DNA of 58,001 nucleotides. Origin: Candidatus Izemoplasmatales bacterium. Its GTDB lineage: Bacteria > Bacillota_I > Bacilli_A > Izemoplasmatales > Hujiaoplasmataceae. This document shows positions 15,748 through 24,719 of this stretch, in pieces. Positions within the stretch are counted from its first letter, which is position 1; each line of letters starts with the position of its first letter. The notes beneath the pieces are model-generated. The model ran no database searches. It was not told where the DNA came from and was given only the letters and a program-made list of their open reading frames with translations. Location of the stretch: NCBI GenBank assembly GCA_028691315.1, contig JAQUZN010000004.1, forward strand, positions 1 to 58,001, read 5' to 3'. Both the position numbers and the translations under genes were made by a program.

Positions 15748-17028
15748 TTCAACAAATTCAAATTCAAAATCGCCAACTTTAATCGTATCAGTGTTTTTAG
15801 CGCCAGCCTGACGAAGAGCGTCTTCTACACCAATTTTGCGTAATTGATGGAGAAATTTCATAACAGACTCATCAGTCATAAAATTTGATCTAGATAATAG
15901 AAAATCAATCTTTTCGCCACTTACATTATATGTAACATCATCAATTTTTTCAACATTAAACAGATTGGAGTTATCTTCAAAACGTACGATGAGCTCATCA
16001 AGGACTTCGTTATCGTCAAACAACTGAAAAGCCTTCGTTTTATCTATTAATTCTGATGTTTTAAGCATTAATAACTTAAGACCTTCTCTCGTCAAAGCTG
16101 ATATTGGATATATCTCGAATTCGCCATCATAACGTTCTAAGAATTTTTTATAGTTCTCTTCAGATTCAGGGAGATCCATTTTATTTGCAACGACAATTTG
16201 AGGACGTTCGCGAAGATGATATTTATACGTTTCAAGTTCGTGGTTTATCAGCAAATAATCTTCGTAAGCATCTCTACCGGATTCATTAGACATATCAATA
16301 ACATGCAATAACACTTTTGTTCTTTCAATGTGCTTTAAAAATTGAAATCCTAGTCCTAAACCTTGTGAAGCACCTTCAATTAACCCTGGCATATCGGCCA
16401 AGACAAAACTTTTTACACCTTCAATATCAACAACCCCTAAGTTCGGAATAATCGTTGTAAAAGGATATGGCGCTATTTTTGGTCTGGATCCAGTAACTTG
16501 GCTAATAAGAGTAGATTTTCCAACACTCGGAAATCCGATAATTCCAACATCGGCCAGTAATTTTAATTCGATTCTCAAATTATATGTTTTACCTAACTCT
16601 CCATTTTCTTGGAATTTAGGAGCTTGGTCTCTAGGAGTTGCAAAGTGTTGATTTCCCCTACCACCTCTACCGCCTTTTGCGACAGTCTTACGCTCGCCAT
16701 GTTTCGTTAAGTCACAAATTACGCGGTTTGTATCTTCCTCATAACAAATTGTGCCTACAGGAACTTTAATGATGATATCTTCTGCGTCTTTACCATGCAT
16801 ATTTTTAATCTTACCATTTTCACCAGGTTTGGCATTTACATGTTTCATATATCTTAAATCAATCAAAGTAGATAATCCTTCGTTTGCCTCAAAGATAATT
16901 GACCCACCTTTTCCACCATCGCCACCGGATGGGCCCCCATTTGGGATATATTTTTCACGACGAAAAGCAACGATTCCATCGCCACCCTTGCCTGATTTGA
17001 TTTGAATTTTCACTTCATCTATAAACAA
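15745..17028 (-). CDS. obg: GTPase Obg (CgtA)
   Basis: A 427-residue ribosome-associated GTPase of large-subunit assembly and stress control. The Gly-rich Obg fold occupies residues 1-155 (KSGKGGDGIVAFRREKY, then GGPSGGDGGKGG), the G domain follows (G1 GFPSVGKST near 165, G3 DMPGLIEGA, G4 NKMD), then a C-terminal OCT domain ending VGDFEFEFVE. I start it at TTG 17028: GGAGAG (17042-17037) lies eight bases upstream and the product opens FIDEVK like other Obg proteins; the GTG at 17037 is inside the ribosome site. It is a separate unit from the upstream GNAT operon. Confidence 0.97.
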   Translation of the reverse strand: MFIDEVKIQIKSGKGGDGIVAFRREKYIPNGGPSGGDGGKGGSIIFEANEGLSTLIDLRYMKHVNAKPGENGKIKNMHGKDAEDIIIKVPVGTICYEEDTNRVICDLTKHGERKTVAKGGRGGRGNQHFATPRDQAPKFQENGELGKTYNLRIELKLLADVGIIGFPSVGKSTLISQVTGSRPKIAPYPFTTIIPNLGVVDIEGVKSFVLADMPGLIEGASQGLGLGFQFLKHIERTKVLLHVIDMSNESGRDAYEDYLLINHELETYKYHLRERPQIVVANKMDLPESEENYKKFLERYDGEFEIYPISALTREGLKLLMLKTSELIDKTKAFQLFDDNEVLDELIVRFEDNSNLFNVEKIDDVTYNVSGEKIDFLLSRSNFMTDESVMKFLHQLRKIGVEDALRQAGAKNTDTIKVGDFEFEFVE

Positions 17029-17055
17029 ATTAATCACTCTCCAAAATCTTTATCT

Positions 17056-17083
17056 ATTATATCACATAATTCTTAAAAAACAA
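17056..17083 (-). promoter_or_regulatory. obg promoter
   Basis: Minus strand TTGTTT (17083-17078), 16 bases, TATAAT (17061-17056) with extended TGA. The -35 abuts the terminator of the upstream operon. Confidence 0.6.
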
Positions 17084-17109
17084 AAAAAAGAGTTTCCAAA
17101 ACTCTTTTT
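17083..17109 (-). terminator. Terminator of the galK-GNAT operon
   Basis: AAAAAGAGTTT (17085-17095) pairs with AAACTCTTTTT (17099-17109) around a three-base loop; the A-run on the left is the T-run on the minus strand. Confidence 0.85.
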
Positions 17110-17590
17110 ATGATAATACTAGTTCATACCCTATTCTGTGCATTTGAATCATAAAGCCAATTTCGACAAACCCCATTGTTTTAATTAAGTTTTGCATCCG
17201 AAAATTATCCGGATGAGTGTCGACTTTAATCGATAAATACCCTTCATTTTTAGCTTTTTGGATTGCATAATCGAAGAACTTCATTCCTAATTTTTGCCGC
17301 ATATAATCTGGATGAACCATTAGCCTATGAATGACTAGTGAATGGTCTTTTTTCCAGACCAATTCTTTATAAAAGGGGTCGCTCTCTTTTAAAAGCGAAA
17401 CGGATCCAATAATTTTATTATCTTGTTTGATAACAAATAAACCATCATGCTCTAAATCATATTCAAAATTAGAGTAATTTGGGTATGTATCACTCCATTG
17501 ATCAATTCCTAAATCTCGGATATTTTTTGCGACAATTCTTGCTAATAAAGTGATTTCTGTTAGATCTTCTTTAGTTGGTCTCAAAATCAT
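17108..17590 (-). CDS. GNAT-family N-acetyltransferase
   Basis: A 160-residue acetyltransferase fold. The acetyl-CoA-binding motif A is HRLMVHPDYMRQKLGMKFFDYA (about 100 on, with a Q/RxxGxG/A-type RQKLGM loop), and the tail has the VDTHPDNFRMQNLIKTMGF block typical of GNATs acting on small molecules or proteins. The substrate is unknown. It overlaps the upstream membrane-protein gene by 20 bases and is last in the galK operon, ending at a terminator. Confidence 0.85.
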   Translation of the reverse strand: MILRPTKEDLTEITLLARIVAKNIRDLGIDQWSDTYPNYSNFEYDLEHDGLFVIKQDNKIIGSVSLLKESDPFYKELVWKKDHSLVIHRLMVHPDYMRQKLGMKFFDYAIQKAKNEGYLSIKVDTHPDNFRMQNLIKTMGFVEIGFMIQMHRIGYELVLS

Positions 17591-18875
17591 AATTTACACC
17601 TGATATTTTTATATCACTATTTGTATTATGGACAATATAACTCACTGGTTGTCGACTTTGAACCCCATTTTTATGATATAAGATATCATTATTTGTGGTT
17701 ATATCTGCATTCTGTGTGTATACTTCTCTTAATTCTAAATTTGAATTACTTGAATCAATTGTAAAATTAACTACCACTGAATTGTATAAGTATAAATCTG
17801 AGGCATTTTCCATATAAATATCCACAGAGTAATTTACAGTCCCAAATTGAAAAGTTCCATCGGAATTATCAAGTAATAACCAAACATGATCTGAACTTGA
17901 TGCATTAACCCTAACTTTTGAGTCATGAATTTCAAGATGATAATTTTGAATAATATTTTTATTTGCAATGATGCTAATATCTCCTTGATTTGCGGTTAAG
18001 TTAAGCGTATCAAGATTAACATATTCCATTGCAAAATCTCCGGTTTCTATGATATTTACTGTTAGATTTCCAATCAAAAGCGTATCTGGAAGATAAAGTT
18101 CCATAGAAGGGATCAACGGATCAATATATTCCTCATAACTTGTTATATCAGGATTAAATATAATCGTAATTGTTTTTGTATCTTCATTGATATTGTACGT
18201 AAATGTATCTAATTGTTCTTGTGTATCATAATAATAAGCAAACTCAACATTACTTTGATCTTGTACCTGATAAACATGGACATTGCCAGATCTAGTTTCA
18301 ATAAAGACATTATAAGTATCTCCATTTTCAATTTGAGTCGTAAAATCAACATTCGTGATTTCATGATAAAGATTAATTGTTTCATAGACACGATATAACT
18401 GAACATCATAAGCTTTTAAAATTGATTTAGCAATAAAACCAGAACCAAGAATAATGATAAGTAATGAAAAATAAGCAATAATAGAACGCTTTGGCGTGTT
18501 AATTTTAACTGCTTTAAAGATTGAAATAAGCGAGATACTTTTAATTAGGGTAATGGTTTTTGTGTTTTTCTTATTTTGAATAAACTCAAGAGCCTTCAAA
18601 AACTGTATAAGCATGGTTCTTAACGTGAATAAACCAATTTCAATGAATATAAGCGATAAAATAACCATAAAACCAATATTAGATAACAAATACACGGCCA
18701 TGAGAAATTTACCAGTTCCAGTACCATATTGTAATACCGACAAATCAGTGAATAAGTATAAGTTATTACCTATATAACCAATCGATAACACAATCACAAT
18801 AAAAAGTAAGATTGACAACAATACTTCAATAATAGCTAAACCGATAATCTTAATAATATTTGCTTTATTTAACAT
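17571..18875 (-). CDS. Membrane protein with extracytoplasmic beta-repeat domain (DUF4097-like)
   Basis: A 434-residue protein I cannot name firmly. Residues 1-155 hold about four to five membrane helices; the rest, after the helix near 140-155, is a long beta-rich segment full of Asn, Asp, Thr and Ser with repeating short strands, such as GDFAMEYVNLDTLNLTANQG and SSNSNLELREVYTQNADITT, resembling the right-handed beta-stack of DUF4097 proteins. That domain would lie outside the membrane. It starts two bases after galK and overlaps the GNAT gene, so the three are one operon. A role as an envelope sensor or structural protein is speculation. Confidence 0.75.
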   Translation of the reverse strand: MLNKANIIKIIGLAIIEVLLSILLFIVIVLSIGYIGNNLYLFTDLSVLQYGTGTGKFLMAVYLLSNIGFMVILSLIFIEIGLFTLRTMLIQFLKALEFIQNKKNTKTITLIKSISLISIFKAVKINTPKRSIIAYFSLLIIILGSGFIAKSILKAYDVQLYRVYETINLYHEITNVDFTTQIENGDTYNVFIETRSGNVHVYQVQDQSNVEFAYYYDTQEQLDTFTYNINEDTKTITIIFNPDITSYEEYIDPLIPSMELYLPDTLLIGNLTVNIIETGDFAMEYVNLDTLNLTANQGDISIIANKNIIQNYHLEIHDSKVRVNASSSDHVWLLLDNSDGTFQFGTVNYSVDIYMENASDLYLYNSVVVNFTIDSSNSNLELREVYTQNADITTNNDILYHKNGVQSRQPVSYIVHNTNSDIKISGVNYDFETN

Positions 18876-18877
18876 AA

Positions 18878-20041
18878 TTACACTTCTTCCTTTGTTCCAT
18901 CTACGACACTTGCAACTAAGATTTCAACGAGCAATCCAGTCGCTTGATAATATCCATCTTTAACAGCTTTTTTAAAACCTTCAATATCTTTTTTATTGAC
19001 CAGGCTTACTGTGCAACCACCAAAACCAGCGCCTGTCATTCTCGAACCAATGGAGCCGTTTTGTAATGCTAACTCTACCAATAAATCAAGTTCATAACAA
19101 GATACTTCGTAATCATCTTTAAGGGACTCATGAGAAGCAGTCAGTAACCTTCCTACTTTGAAGTAATCTTTATTATTAAATGCAGTGAAACACTCTATTG
19201 TTCTATAATTTTCATAAACTGCATGTCTGCTTCTTTTTACTAAAGTATTACTACCTAAATAAGACTTACACATTTCAAACTGTGAAGGTGATATCTGACA
19301 TAACTCGCTAACATCAAGAAACTTTTGAAAAATCACCAATGCTTCATCACATTCTTGTCGTCTTTCGTTATACTTAGAACCAACTAATCCTCTTTTAACG
19401 AGCGAATTACAAATTACAATTTCATATTCTGTTAGTAACATTGGGACTAGTTTATACTCAAGAGACGATGTGTTTAACAACAAAGCATGATCTTTTATGC
19501 CGTTTAAAATCACAAACTGATCCATTATTCCACAATTCACATGAATATAATTATTTTCTACATATTGTGAAATTAAAGATAAATCTCTTTTTGAAATCCC
19601 TAAATGAAAACATTCATTCATCATCGTAATTACTAGTGCTTCAATCGATGCAGAACTTGACAATCCCGCACCAGTTGGTAGATTACCAGTAATCGAAATG
19701 TCAAATCCATTTGGAATTAGGTAATTTCTTTTTTTAAGTTCATATATTATTCCAATTGCATAATTAGCCCATCCATTATCTTTTACATATTCAAGATGTT
19801 CTAAATCAGAAGAAATAATGCCATAGTCACTAAAATTGGAAGAGTAAAAAGCAATCTTTTGGTCAAGACGAATGCTAATACAACCGGCATTTCCATTCGA
19901 TATTGCAAAAGGCATGACATAGCCACCGTTATAATCAATATGCTCTCCAATTAGATTGACTCGACCAGGAGAAAAAAAAGTACGAATTTCAGTTGAGTAA
20001 GGATAAATCTCTTGATGAATGGTTTTACAATCTAGGCTCAT
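18878..20041 (-). CDS. galK: Galactokinase
   Basis: A 387-residue GHMP kinase phosphorylating galactose to galactose 1-phosphate with ATP. The galactokinase signature FFSPGRVNLIGEHIDYNGGY (about 20-39) binds galactose, the phosphate loop is LPTGAGLSSSASIEA (about 112-126) and the third GHMP motif is GSRMTGAGFGGCTVSLV near 340. ATG 20041 follows GAGGAAGTG; an in-frame start 13 codons upstream has no ribosome site. It leads the operon galK-membrane protein-GNAT under a near-consensus promoter. galT and galE are not in the window. Confidence 0.95.
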   Translation of the reverse strand: MSLDCKTIHQEIYPYSTEIRTFFSPGRVNLIGEHIDYNGGYVMPFAISNGNAGCISIRLDQKIAFYSSNFSDYGIISSDLEHLEYVKDNGWANYAIGIIYELKKRNYLIPNGFDISITGNLPTGAGLSSSASIEALVITMMNECFHLGISKRDLSLISQYVENNYIHVNCGIMDQFVILNGIKDHALLLNTSSLEYKLVPMLLTEYEIVICNSLVKRGLVGSKYNERRQECDEALVIFQKFLDVSELCQISPSQFEMCKSYLGSNTLVKRSRHAVYENYRTIECFTAFNNKDYFKVGRLLTASHESLKDDYEVSCYELDLLVELALQNGSIGSRMTGAGFGGCTVSLVNKKDIEGFKKAVKDGYYQATGLLVEILVASVVDGTKEEV

Positions 20042-20062
20042 TAATTTCACTTCCTCAAAACA

Positions 20063-20091
20063 ATTATACTGTAATTTCACTTTTTTGACAA
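20063..20091 (-). promoter_or_regulatory. galK promoter
   Basis: Minus strand TTGTCA (20091-20086), 17 bases, TATAAT (20068-20063). Confidence 0.82.
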
Positions 20092-20101
20092 TTTAAAATA
20101 T

Positions 20102-20126
20102 AAGAAAAAAGGACATCTGTCCTTTT
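20102..20126 (-). terminator. Terminator of the glycoside phosphorylase gene
   Basis: AAAAGGACA (20107-20115) pairs with TGTCCTTTT (20118-20126); on the minus strand it is followed by TTTTTTCTTA. The stop codon lies in the stem. Confidence 0.85.
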
Positions 20127-23100
20127 AACTTAATTTAACAATTATTTCTTTATAATACTTGTTTCTAACTTGATATGCATAGTCACCGATTATTTTATTA
20201 CTGTCAATTTTCATTTTCTTGTCTAAAACATCAATAAGTGTATATGAAACAGGCTCTAGGTTCCAAGAATCTAAATGTTTCGGGTTTTGGTAAGTAATTT
20301 TCACGCGATGAAACGTAGTAGAAAAGATTCCATCTTTAAAGTACTCTTTTGGAAGAATAGGTGATAGTTTTAAAGAAAGCAAACCATCATTTACTTGATA
20401 CAACTCAAATCCATAAACAAGAATTGACCATATACTAAGCATTTCTGCAGTAGAACCAGATAGCCTACTGACAAAACCTTGTCCATATAAATGCGGATTT
20501 GGATTGTTTGATGTAGCAATAAACGATGAGTTCTCAAGGGTTGATCTGCCATATACTTCTGGATCAAGTTCAAATACCAGATTTGTAGAAGCTTCCTCAA
20601 AAAACATTTCATAATGATGACTTTTTAAAATACCTAGTAAATATTTATAAGTCATATGAAGAAAGTTTGATTCTCTTTCTAACCAGCCTTTGGTAAAGGC
20701 ACGGATACGGCCTATTTCATAGCCGTATGCATCAAGGTCAGAACTTGTCTTATACATTTTTAAGACTTCATCATATAAATCAGTATGCTTAATTTTTGAA
20801 ATCATTGAACTTGTTTTTTGTTCATCACTTTCTGCCTTTAAGTAACGAGCTGGGGCTTCTAAGAAGTATGGCAAAACATGCATTTTAAAATGTTTAACCT
20901 TTACTTTTGGAAGACCATAATGAGAAATAACAGGGTTGTTCTCAGAATCTTTAATTAGGTCATATGAATCAGCTTCATACGTTAAGTACGTTGGAATAAT
21001 TCCATTACCAAGTTGTACAGCTAGATCAATTGCATTTTGACATTTCAGAAGCATTTTTTTCATGAATGAAGTGATTGAAGAACTATTAATTTGAATTTTG
21101 TCATCTGATATAAAACGTAATGTCTCACGGTATGTTTCTCGTAGTGTAGAAACATGATCCCAGTAGGTAAATGCATCCAATGATTTTTCCGATTCAATTG
21201 CTTGATAGAAAGTCACAAATGCTTTATTGAATTCAAGCGTTTGATCATTTATCGAAAGTTTAAGTAAAAAAACAAGAAGTCTTTTCAGTTCAATTGTTTC
21301 ACTAATACCACTTGCGAATAACCCTGGAAGACCATTCATTGCGTCATTCCATCCAGGTTTATTTGCTTCCATTTCAATACCAAGCCCATAGGAATCTAGC
21401 AATGCAAATTTGTTAACTGCCAAAAGGAATAATTTTGAAAAGAGATTGGTTCTAACAATTTCTCCTGAACTGTTTATTACCCAGTTTGTGCCATTTTCAT
21501 TCATTTTAAACTGTTCAATTTTTATATTATCGAAATGACGAAGAGCACCATATTGACGAACTTGATTTTGTGAATCAATTACATATTTTTCATCTCTTGG
21601 ATATATTGAAACGGGACTATTATAATACGCATATTTATATTCGTTAAATAATAGTGCCTTCATTGTTTCTGGAAATATTTTTTCGTAATTTTCTATTAAA
21701 TCTAAAATGTATGTCCAGTGGTCAACCCAATAGCCTTCGCCATAGGATGCTTCGATGTTTTGTCTAGAAGAATCTAACAAGATTTCTAATAATTCATAAT
21801 CTGTGTAGGGTGATTTTAACTGGTTGCTATAAGCAAGATTAATTACACTTCCTGGAGTAAACTTTCCTTGCAAGTGATCAATCATAATTTTATCTGCACA
21901 TGAAAATAATTTATGAACAATAGAAGAGGCGTTTTGTTTTTCAAGTAGTTCGAAAGTCGATCCGTTTATGCTTAATGGATTATATCCATCTGCCTGAATG
22001 AGTGAAGCAAAAACATAAATATTGTAATCTTTAATTTCTGGATGAAATAAGATGTCACTTCTTCGGTTTTGACATACATCTCTAAAATTACCATTTCCTT
22101 GAGAATAAAATTCGGGAGCGATCGTGAAGAAGTTATAATCTCTTTCTAAATCACCATGTTTTCTGCTATATAAGTAATAAACGAACGAATTGTTCGTGGT
22201 ATGAATAGTCATTGGATATCCACCACGAAGTAAATTATCTAAATAATTTTGACGAATATACTCATCAAACATTGGTTCTGCAGAAGTTGTAGTAACGTCT
22301 TCTAGCAATTCATCAATTATATCTTTCGCTTCTTGTTCTTTCAAATCAAAATAGGATTCTTTTGAAAACATGTCCACTTTCTCATTAATTGTGTGTACAT
22401 CATTGGTATAACCAATTAATGTATCAATTTGAACACTTTGGTTTTTATCCAAAGTTGTTTCAAAAGGAGTAAAACCGCAAGGAATCTTATTTTCTGTGAT
22501 TTGTACTTCGCTTTGAATTGTACTGATGTTTTCTTTTTCAAAGTGACGTGGAATACGTAAAACAGTGTCATATCCAAATACTAAATCAAGATCAGTAATT
22601 GGACGAGTAAGATTACCATTTACATATGAAAGATAAAAGTTACCATCTTTTTTAACGAGTGTTTCTGCATCATCATTTGTTGAAGAGCGTAGTTTATAAA
22701 AAGCAAAATCATTTTCTAGATTTTCAACATTCATCCAACTTCTTAATAAGTTAGAAATTGCTTTGTATCCACCGTAGTCAATCCCAGATGGTAGAATTTG
22801 GGCTATACCATCTAATATTTCAATTTGTTTAGCGGTATCCGAGATATTTCTAACTTCAACTCGTCTTGTCAAGGCAGCAATATCTTCATTTGGTAATCCA
22901 AAGTACGTTACTTTTACCTCAATTCCTAACAAATCATTGATTTCTTCAATTACTAGCTTGCTTTGAGTGATTTTCATCACTCTGTTTGAAGTGGTATTCG
23001 CGGGATCGAATATTTCAGTAACTTTGCCGTCAAGTTTAACAAACGTTCTAAATCCAATTGTCGGAACATACATATAGGCTAAATTAGCAGGATAAAATTC

Positions 23101-23283
23101 TAAGATTGCACCATTCTTATCCCTCACTCCAAAGGAAGAGATACCTTGTCCACGATTGACATAAAATGCCCAAAGTGGAATTCCTCTTTTTCCTGCAAGA
23201 CCAGGTAGAAAACTTGCAAAAGTTTTCATTTGATCAAATTGTTGAATTTCAAAATTACTATTTTTGAATGAGTAATGATTCAT
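20125..23283 (-). CDS. Large cellobiose-phosphorylase-like glycoside phosphorylase (GH94/GH161 type)
   Basis: A 1052-residue cytosolic enzyme without signal peptide. An N-terminal beta-sandwich (about 1-300) precedes an (alpha/alpha)6 barrel. Segments such as ERDYNFFTIAPEFYSQGNGN and DVCQNRRSDILFHPEIKDYN (about 378-420), YGEGYWVDHWTYILDLIENY (about 516 on) and NKPGWNDAMNGLPGLFASG (about 661-680, probably carrying the catalytic Asp) look like the long cellobiose-phosphorylase-like proteins that cleave beta-1,2- or beta-1,3-gluco-oligosaccharides with phosphate. The length fits those families rather than the roughly 800-residue cellobiose phosphorylases. It would yield a sugar 1-phosphate. Exact family and linkage cannot be settled by eye. 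It has its own promoter, operator and terminator. Confidence 0.8.
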   Translation of the reverse strand: MNHYSFKNSNFEIQQFDQMKTFASFLPGLAGKRGIPLWAFYVNRGQGISSFGVRDKNGAILEFYPANLAYMYVPTIGFRTFVKLDGKVTEIFDPANTTSNRVMKITQSKLVIEEINDLLGIEVKVTYFGLPNEDIAALTRRVEVRNISDTAKQIEILDGIAQILPSGIDYGGYKAISNLLRSWMNVENLENDFAFYKLRSSTNDDAETLVKKDGNFYLSYVNGNLTRPITDLDLVFGYDTVLRIPRHFEKENISTIQSEVQITENKIPCGFTPFETTLDKNQSVQIDTLIGYTNDVHTINEKVDMFSKESYFDLKEQEAKDIIDELLEDVTTTSAEPMFDEYIRQNYLDNLLRGGYPMTIHTTNNSFVYYLYSRKHGDLERDYNFFTIAPEFYSQGNGNFRDVCQNRRSDILFHPEIKDYNIYVFASLIQADGYNPLSINGSTFELLEKQNASSIVHKLFSCADKIMIDHLQGKFTPGSVINLAYSNQLKSPYTDYELLEILLDSSRQNIEASYGEGYWVDHWTYILDLIENYEKIFPETMKALLFNEYKYAYYNSPVSIYPRDEKYVIDSQNQVRQYGALRHFDNIKIEQFKMNENGTNWVINSSGEIVRTNLFSKLFLLAVNKFALLDSYGLGIEMEANKPGWNDAMNGLPGLFASGISETIELKRLLVFLLKLSINDQTLEFNKAFVTFYQAIESEKSLDAFTYWDHVSTLRETYRETLRFISDDKIQINSSSITSFMKKMLLKCQNAIDLAVQLGNGIIPTYLTYEADSYDLIKDSENNPVISHYGLPKVKVKHFKMHVLPYFLEAPARYLKAESDEQKTSSMISKIKHTDLYDEVLKMYKTSSDLDAYGYEIGRIRAFTKGWLERESNFLHMTYKYLLGILKSHHYEMFFEEASTNLVFELDPEVYGRSTLENSSFIATSNNPNPHLYGQGFVSRLSGSTAEMLSIWSILVYGFELYQVNDGLLSLKLSPILPKEYFKDGIFSTTFHRVKITYQNPKHLDSWNLEPVSYTLIDVLDKKMKIDSNKIIGDYAYQVRNKYYKEIIVKLS

Positions 23284-23298
23284 AGAATACCTCTCTTT

Positions 23299-23314
23299 AT
23301 GTAACCAGTTTCAT
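23299..23314 (-). promoter_or_regulatory. LacI/CcpA-type operator before the phosphorylase gene
   Basis: Minus strand ATGAAACTGGTTACAT, an imperfect 7-2-7 palindrome matching the cre consensus at 15 of 16 positions (central TG instead of CG). It lies between the -10 and the ribosome binding site, a typical repressor position. Confidence 0.55.
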
Positions 23315-23320
23315 GTACTT

Positions 23321-23349
23321 ATTATATCTTAACTAAAACAAAAATACAA
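23321..23349 (-). promoter_or_regulatory. Glycoside phosphorylase promoter
   Basis: Minus strand TTGTAT (23349-23344), 17 bases, TATAAT (23326-23321). Confidence 0.75.
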
Positions 23350-23350
23350 C

Positions 23351-23380
23351 AAAAAAAACACTGAAAAATTCAGTGTTTTC
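23351..23380 (-). terminator. Terminator after the small membrane protein gene
   Basis: AAAACACTGAA (23355-23365) pairs with TTCAGTGTTTT (23369-23379), with a T-run on the minus strand. Confidence 0.85.
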
Positions 23381-23903
23381 ATTTTGCGGTTATTGATAAA
23401 ATGTAAATAAATATACAGATTCCTTGAACAACTAAGTAATTTAAAATAAGAAGGTAAGGTCTGGCTCTTCCTCGAAGCAATCTAGCTTCCAAAAAGATGA
23501 AGAAAATCGTTACTCCCGATAAAATAATAAAGAACAATTCGTCATAAGCATCTTCTCCAAAAACGTTATGAGAGAAGACAATCATGACCGAATTAATAAT
23601 CATCAAAACCAAGGCAATAATAATCGGAAAGTTTTGAGCTTGATAAACTTCGATTGTTTTAGGATTGCCACTTTTTATAAGTTTTAAACTTAGAATTGAT
23701 TCAATAAAAAAAATTGCAATGGGAATTAAAAGCATAATAACAAAATAAACGATATCATTTCGAAACGAAAAGAAATGCATAATTGATAAAATAATAGATC
23801 CACTAAAAATCCAGAATTGATAGTATAAAAATGGATATATTTCTAAAGTGGCTTTTAACCATTTCGGCAAGTTTTTAATTTTTAGAATCAAGCTTGTAAT
23901 CAT
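23379..23903 (-). CDS. Unrecognised membrane protein downstream of rpmA
   Basis: A 174-residue integral membrane protein with about five hydrophobic helices (near 25-50, 55-75, 90-112, 120-140 and 148-170). I recognise no family. The ATG at 23903 follows AAGGAGAAG. It sits just after the rpmA terminator with no room for a promoter of its own, so it probably depends on read-through from the rplU-rpmA transcript. Confidence 0.75.
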   Translation of the reverse strand: MITSLILKIKNLPKWLKATLEIYPFLYYQFWIFSGSIILSIMHFFSFRNDIVYFVIMLLIPIAIFFIESILSLKLIKSGNPKTIEVYQAQNFPIIIALVLMIINSVMIVFSHNVFGEDAYDELFFIILSGVTIFFIFLEARLLRGRARPYLLILNYLVVQGICIFIYILSITAK

Positions 23904-23920
23904 TTTCTTCTCCTTAAACA

Positions 23921-23948
23921 AAAAAAACAGGATTCAACCTGTTTTTAA
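23921..23948 (-). terminator. rpmA terminator
   Basis: AAAAACAGG (23923-23931) pairs with CCTGTTTTT (23938-23946), flanked by A/T runs on both sides. Confidence 0.8.
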
Positions 23949-24232
23949 ACTTGTGGATAAACAGATGCTTGTTTTCTGTCTTTTCCTAAACGTTCATATT
24001 TGACAACGCCATCTATTTTTGCGAACAAAGTATCATCTTTTCCTAAACCAACGTTTTCTCCAGGATGAATCTTAGTACCTCTTTGACGATAGATGATAGA
24101 ACCAGCTGTACAAACTTGACCATCAGATAATTTAGCACCTAAGCGACGACCTGCAGAGTCACGACCATTTTTAGTCGAGCCAACTCCTTTTTTCGAAGCC
24201 ATACACTCAAGGATATTTAGATTAAGTATCAC
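23945..24232 (-). CDS. rpmA: 50S ribosomal protein L27 with a divergent N-terminal extension
   Basis: A typical L27 body ([41 protein letters not shown]). GGAGGTG (24246-24240) is seven bases from a GTG at 24232, so translation should begin ten codons before the Met-Ala-Ser of mature-like L27. The resulting extension ends in LECM before ASKK, where most Firmicutes have LQFF or LNLQLF, the site cleaved by the Prp protease. The Prp gene (ysxB) that normally lies between rplU and rpmA is missing: only 38 bases separate them. If the ATG at 24202 were used instead there would be no extension, but its ribosome site is poor. Confidence 0.95.
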   Translation of the reverse strand: MILNLNILECMASKKGVGSTKNGRDSAGRRLGAKLSDGQVCTAGSIIYRQRGTKIHPGENVGLGKDDTLFAKIDGVVKYERLGKDRKQASVYPQV

Positions 24233-24270
24233 TTAAAAACACCTCCAAATTAGATTTTTTAAATCAAGAA

Positions 24271-24579
24271 TTATAGTTGAATATCGGTAATCGTTAGCTT
24301 TGTATAAGGCTGACGATGGCCATTTTTACGATGATAATGTTTTTTAGGCTCATATTTGAAAATAATTACTTTAGGGCCCTTGCCGTGTTTACTGACTGTT
24401 GCAGTGACACTAGCACCTTTAACATAAGGTTTTCCAATTTTCGTTTTTTCGCCACCAACCATTAATACTTTTTCGAAAGTATAAGTTGAGTTTTCTTCAA
24501 CCTCTAGCTTTTCAATATAAATTTCTTGACCGACTTCAACACGAAGTTGTTTTCCACCTGTTTCAATTACTGCGTACAT
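24271..24579 (-). CDS. rplU: 50S ribosomal protein L21
   Basis: A 102-residue L21 with the standard [20 protein letters not shown] opening, the [23 protein letters not shown]-type RNA-binding tail ([15 protein letters not shown]) and the closing TDI segment. ATG 24579 follows GAGGAGGTG. It is the first gene of the rplU-rpmA unit under the L21 leader. Confidence 0.97.
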   Translation of the reverse strand: MYAVIETGGKQLRVEVGQEIYIEKLEVEENSTYTFEKVLMVGGEKTKIGKPYVKGASVTATVSKHGKGPKVIIFKYEPKKHYHRKNGHRQPYTKLTITDIQL

Positions 24580-24584
24580 TCCTT

Positions 24585-24679
24585 GCACCTCCTCATTATT
24601 TTTTAAGACTCGCCACCATGGTAAACACGAAAGTGTTTTTGAACGACCATTACTGTGCGGTATGCGTTTTACATACGGG
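24585..24679 (-). promoter_or_regulatory. L21 leader (ribosomal protein autoregulatory RNA)
   Basis: The 5' UTR of rplU folds into a GTATG/CATAC hairpin followed by a stem AATGGT/ACCATG that encloses AAACAC-TTTC-GTGTTT, the arrangement of the Firmicutes L21 leader where L21 is thought to bind and repress its own operon. Confidence 0.75.
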
Positions 24680-24683
24680 TTGT

Positions 24684-24712
24684 ATTATACATTATGAAAT
24701 GAAATAAGTCAA
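24684..24712 (-). promoter_or_regulatory. rplU-rpmA promoter
   Basis: Minus strand TTGACT (24712-24707), 17 bases, TATAAT (24689-24684). Confidence 0.85.
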
Positions 24713-24719
24713 CTAATTT

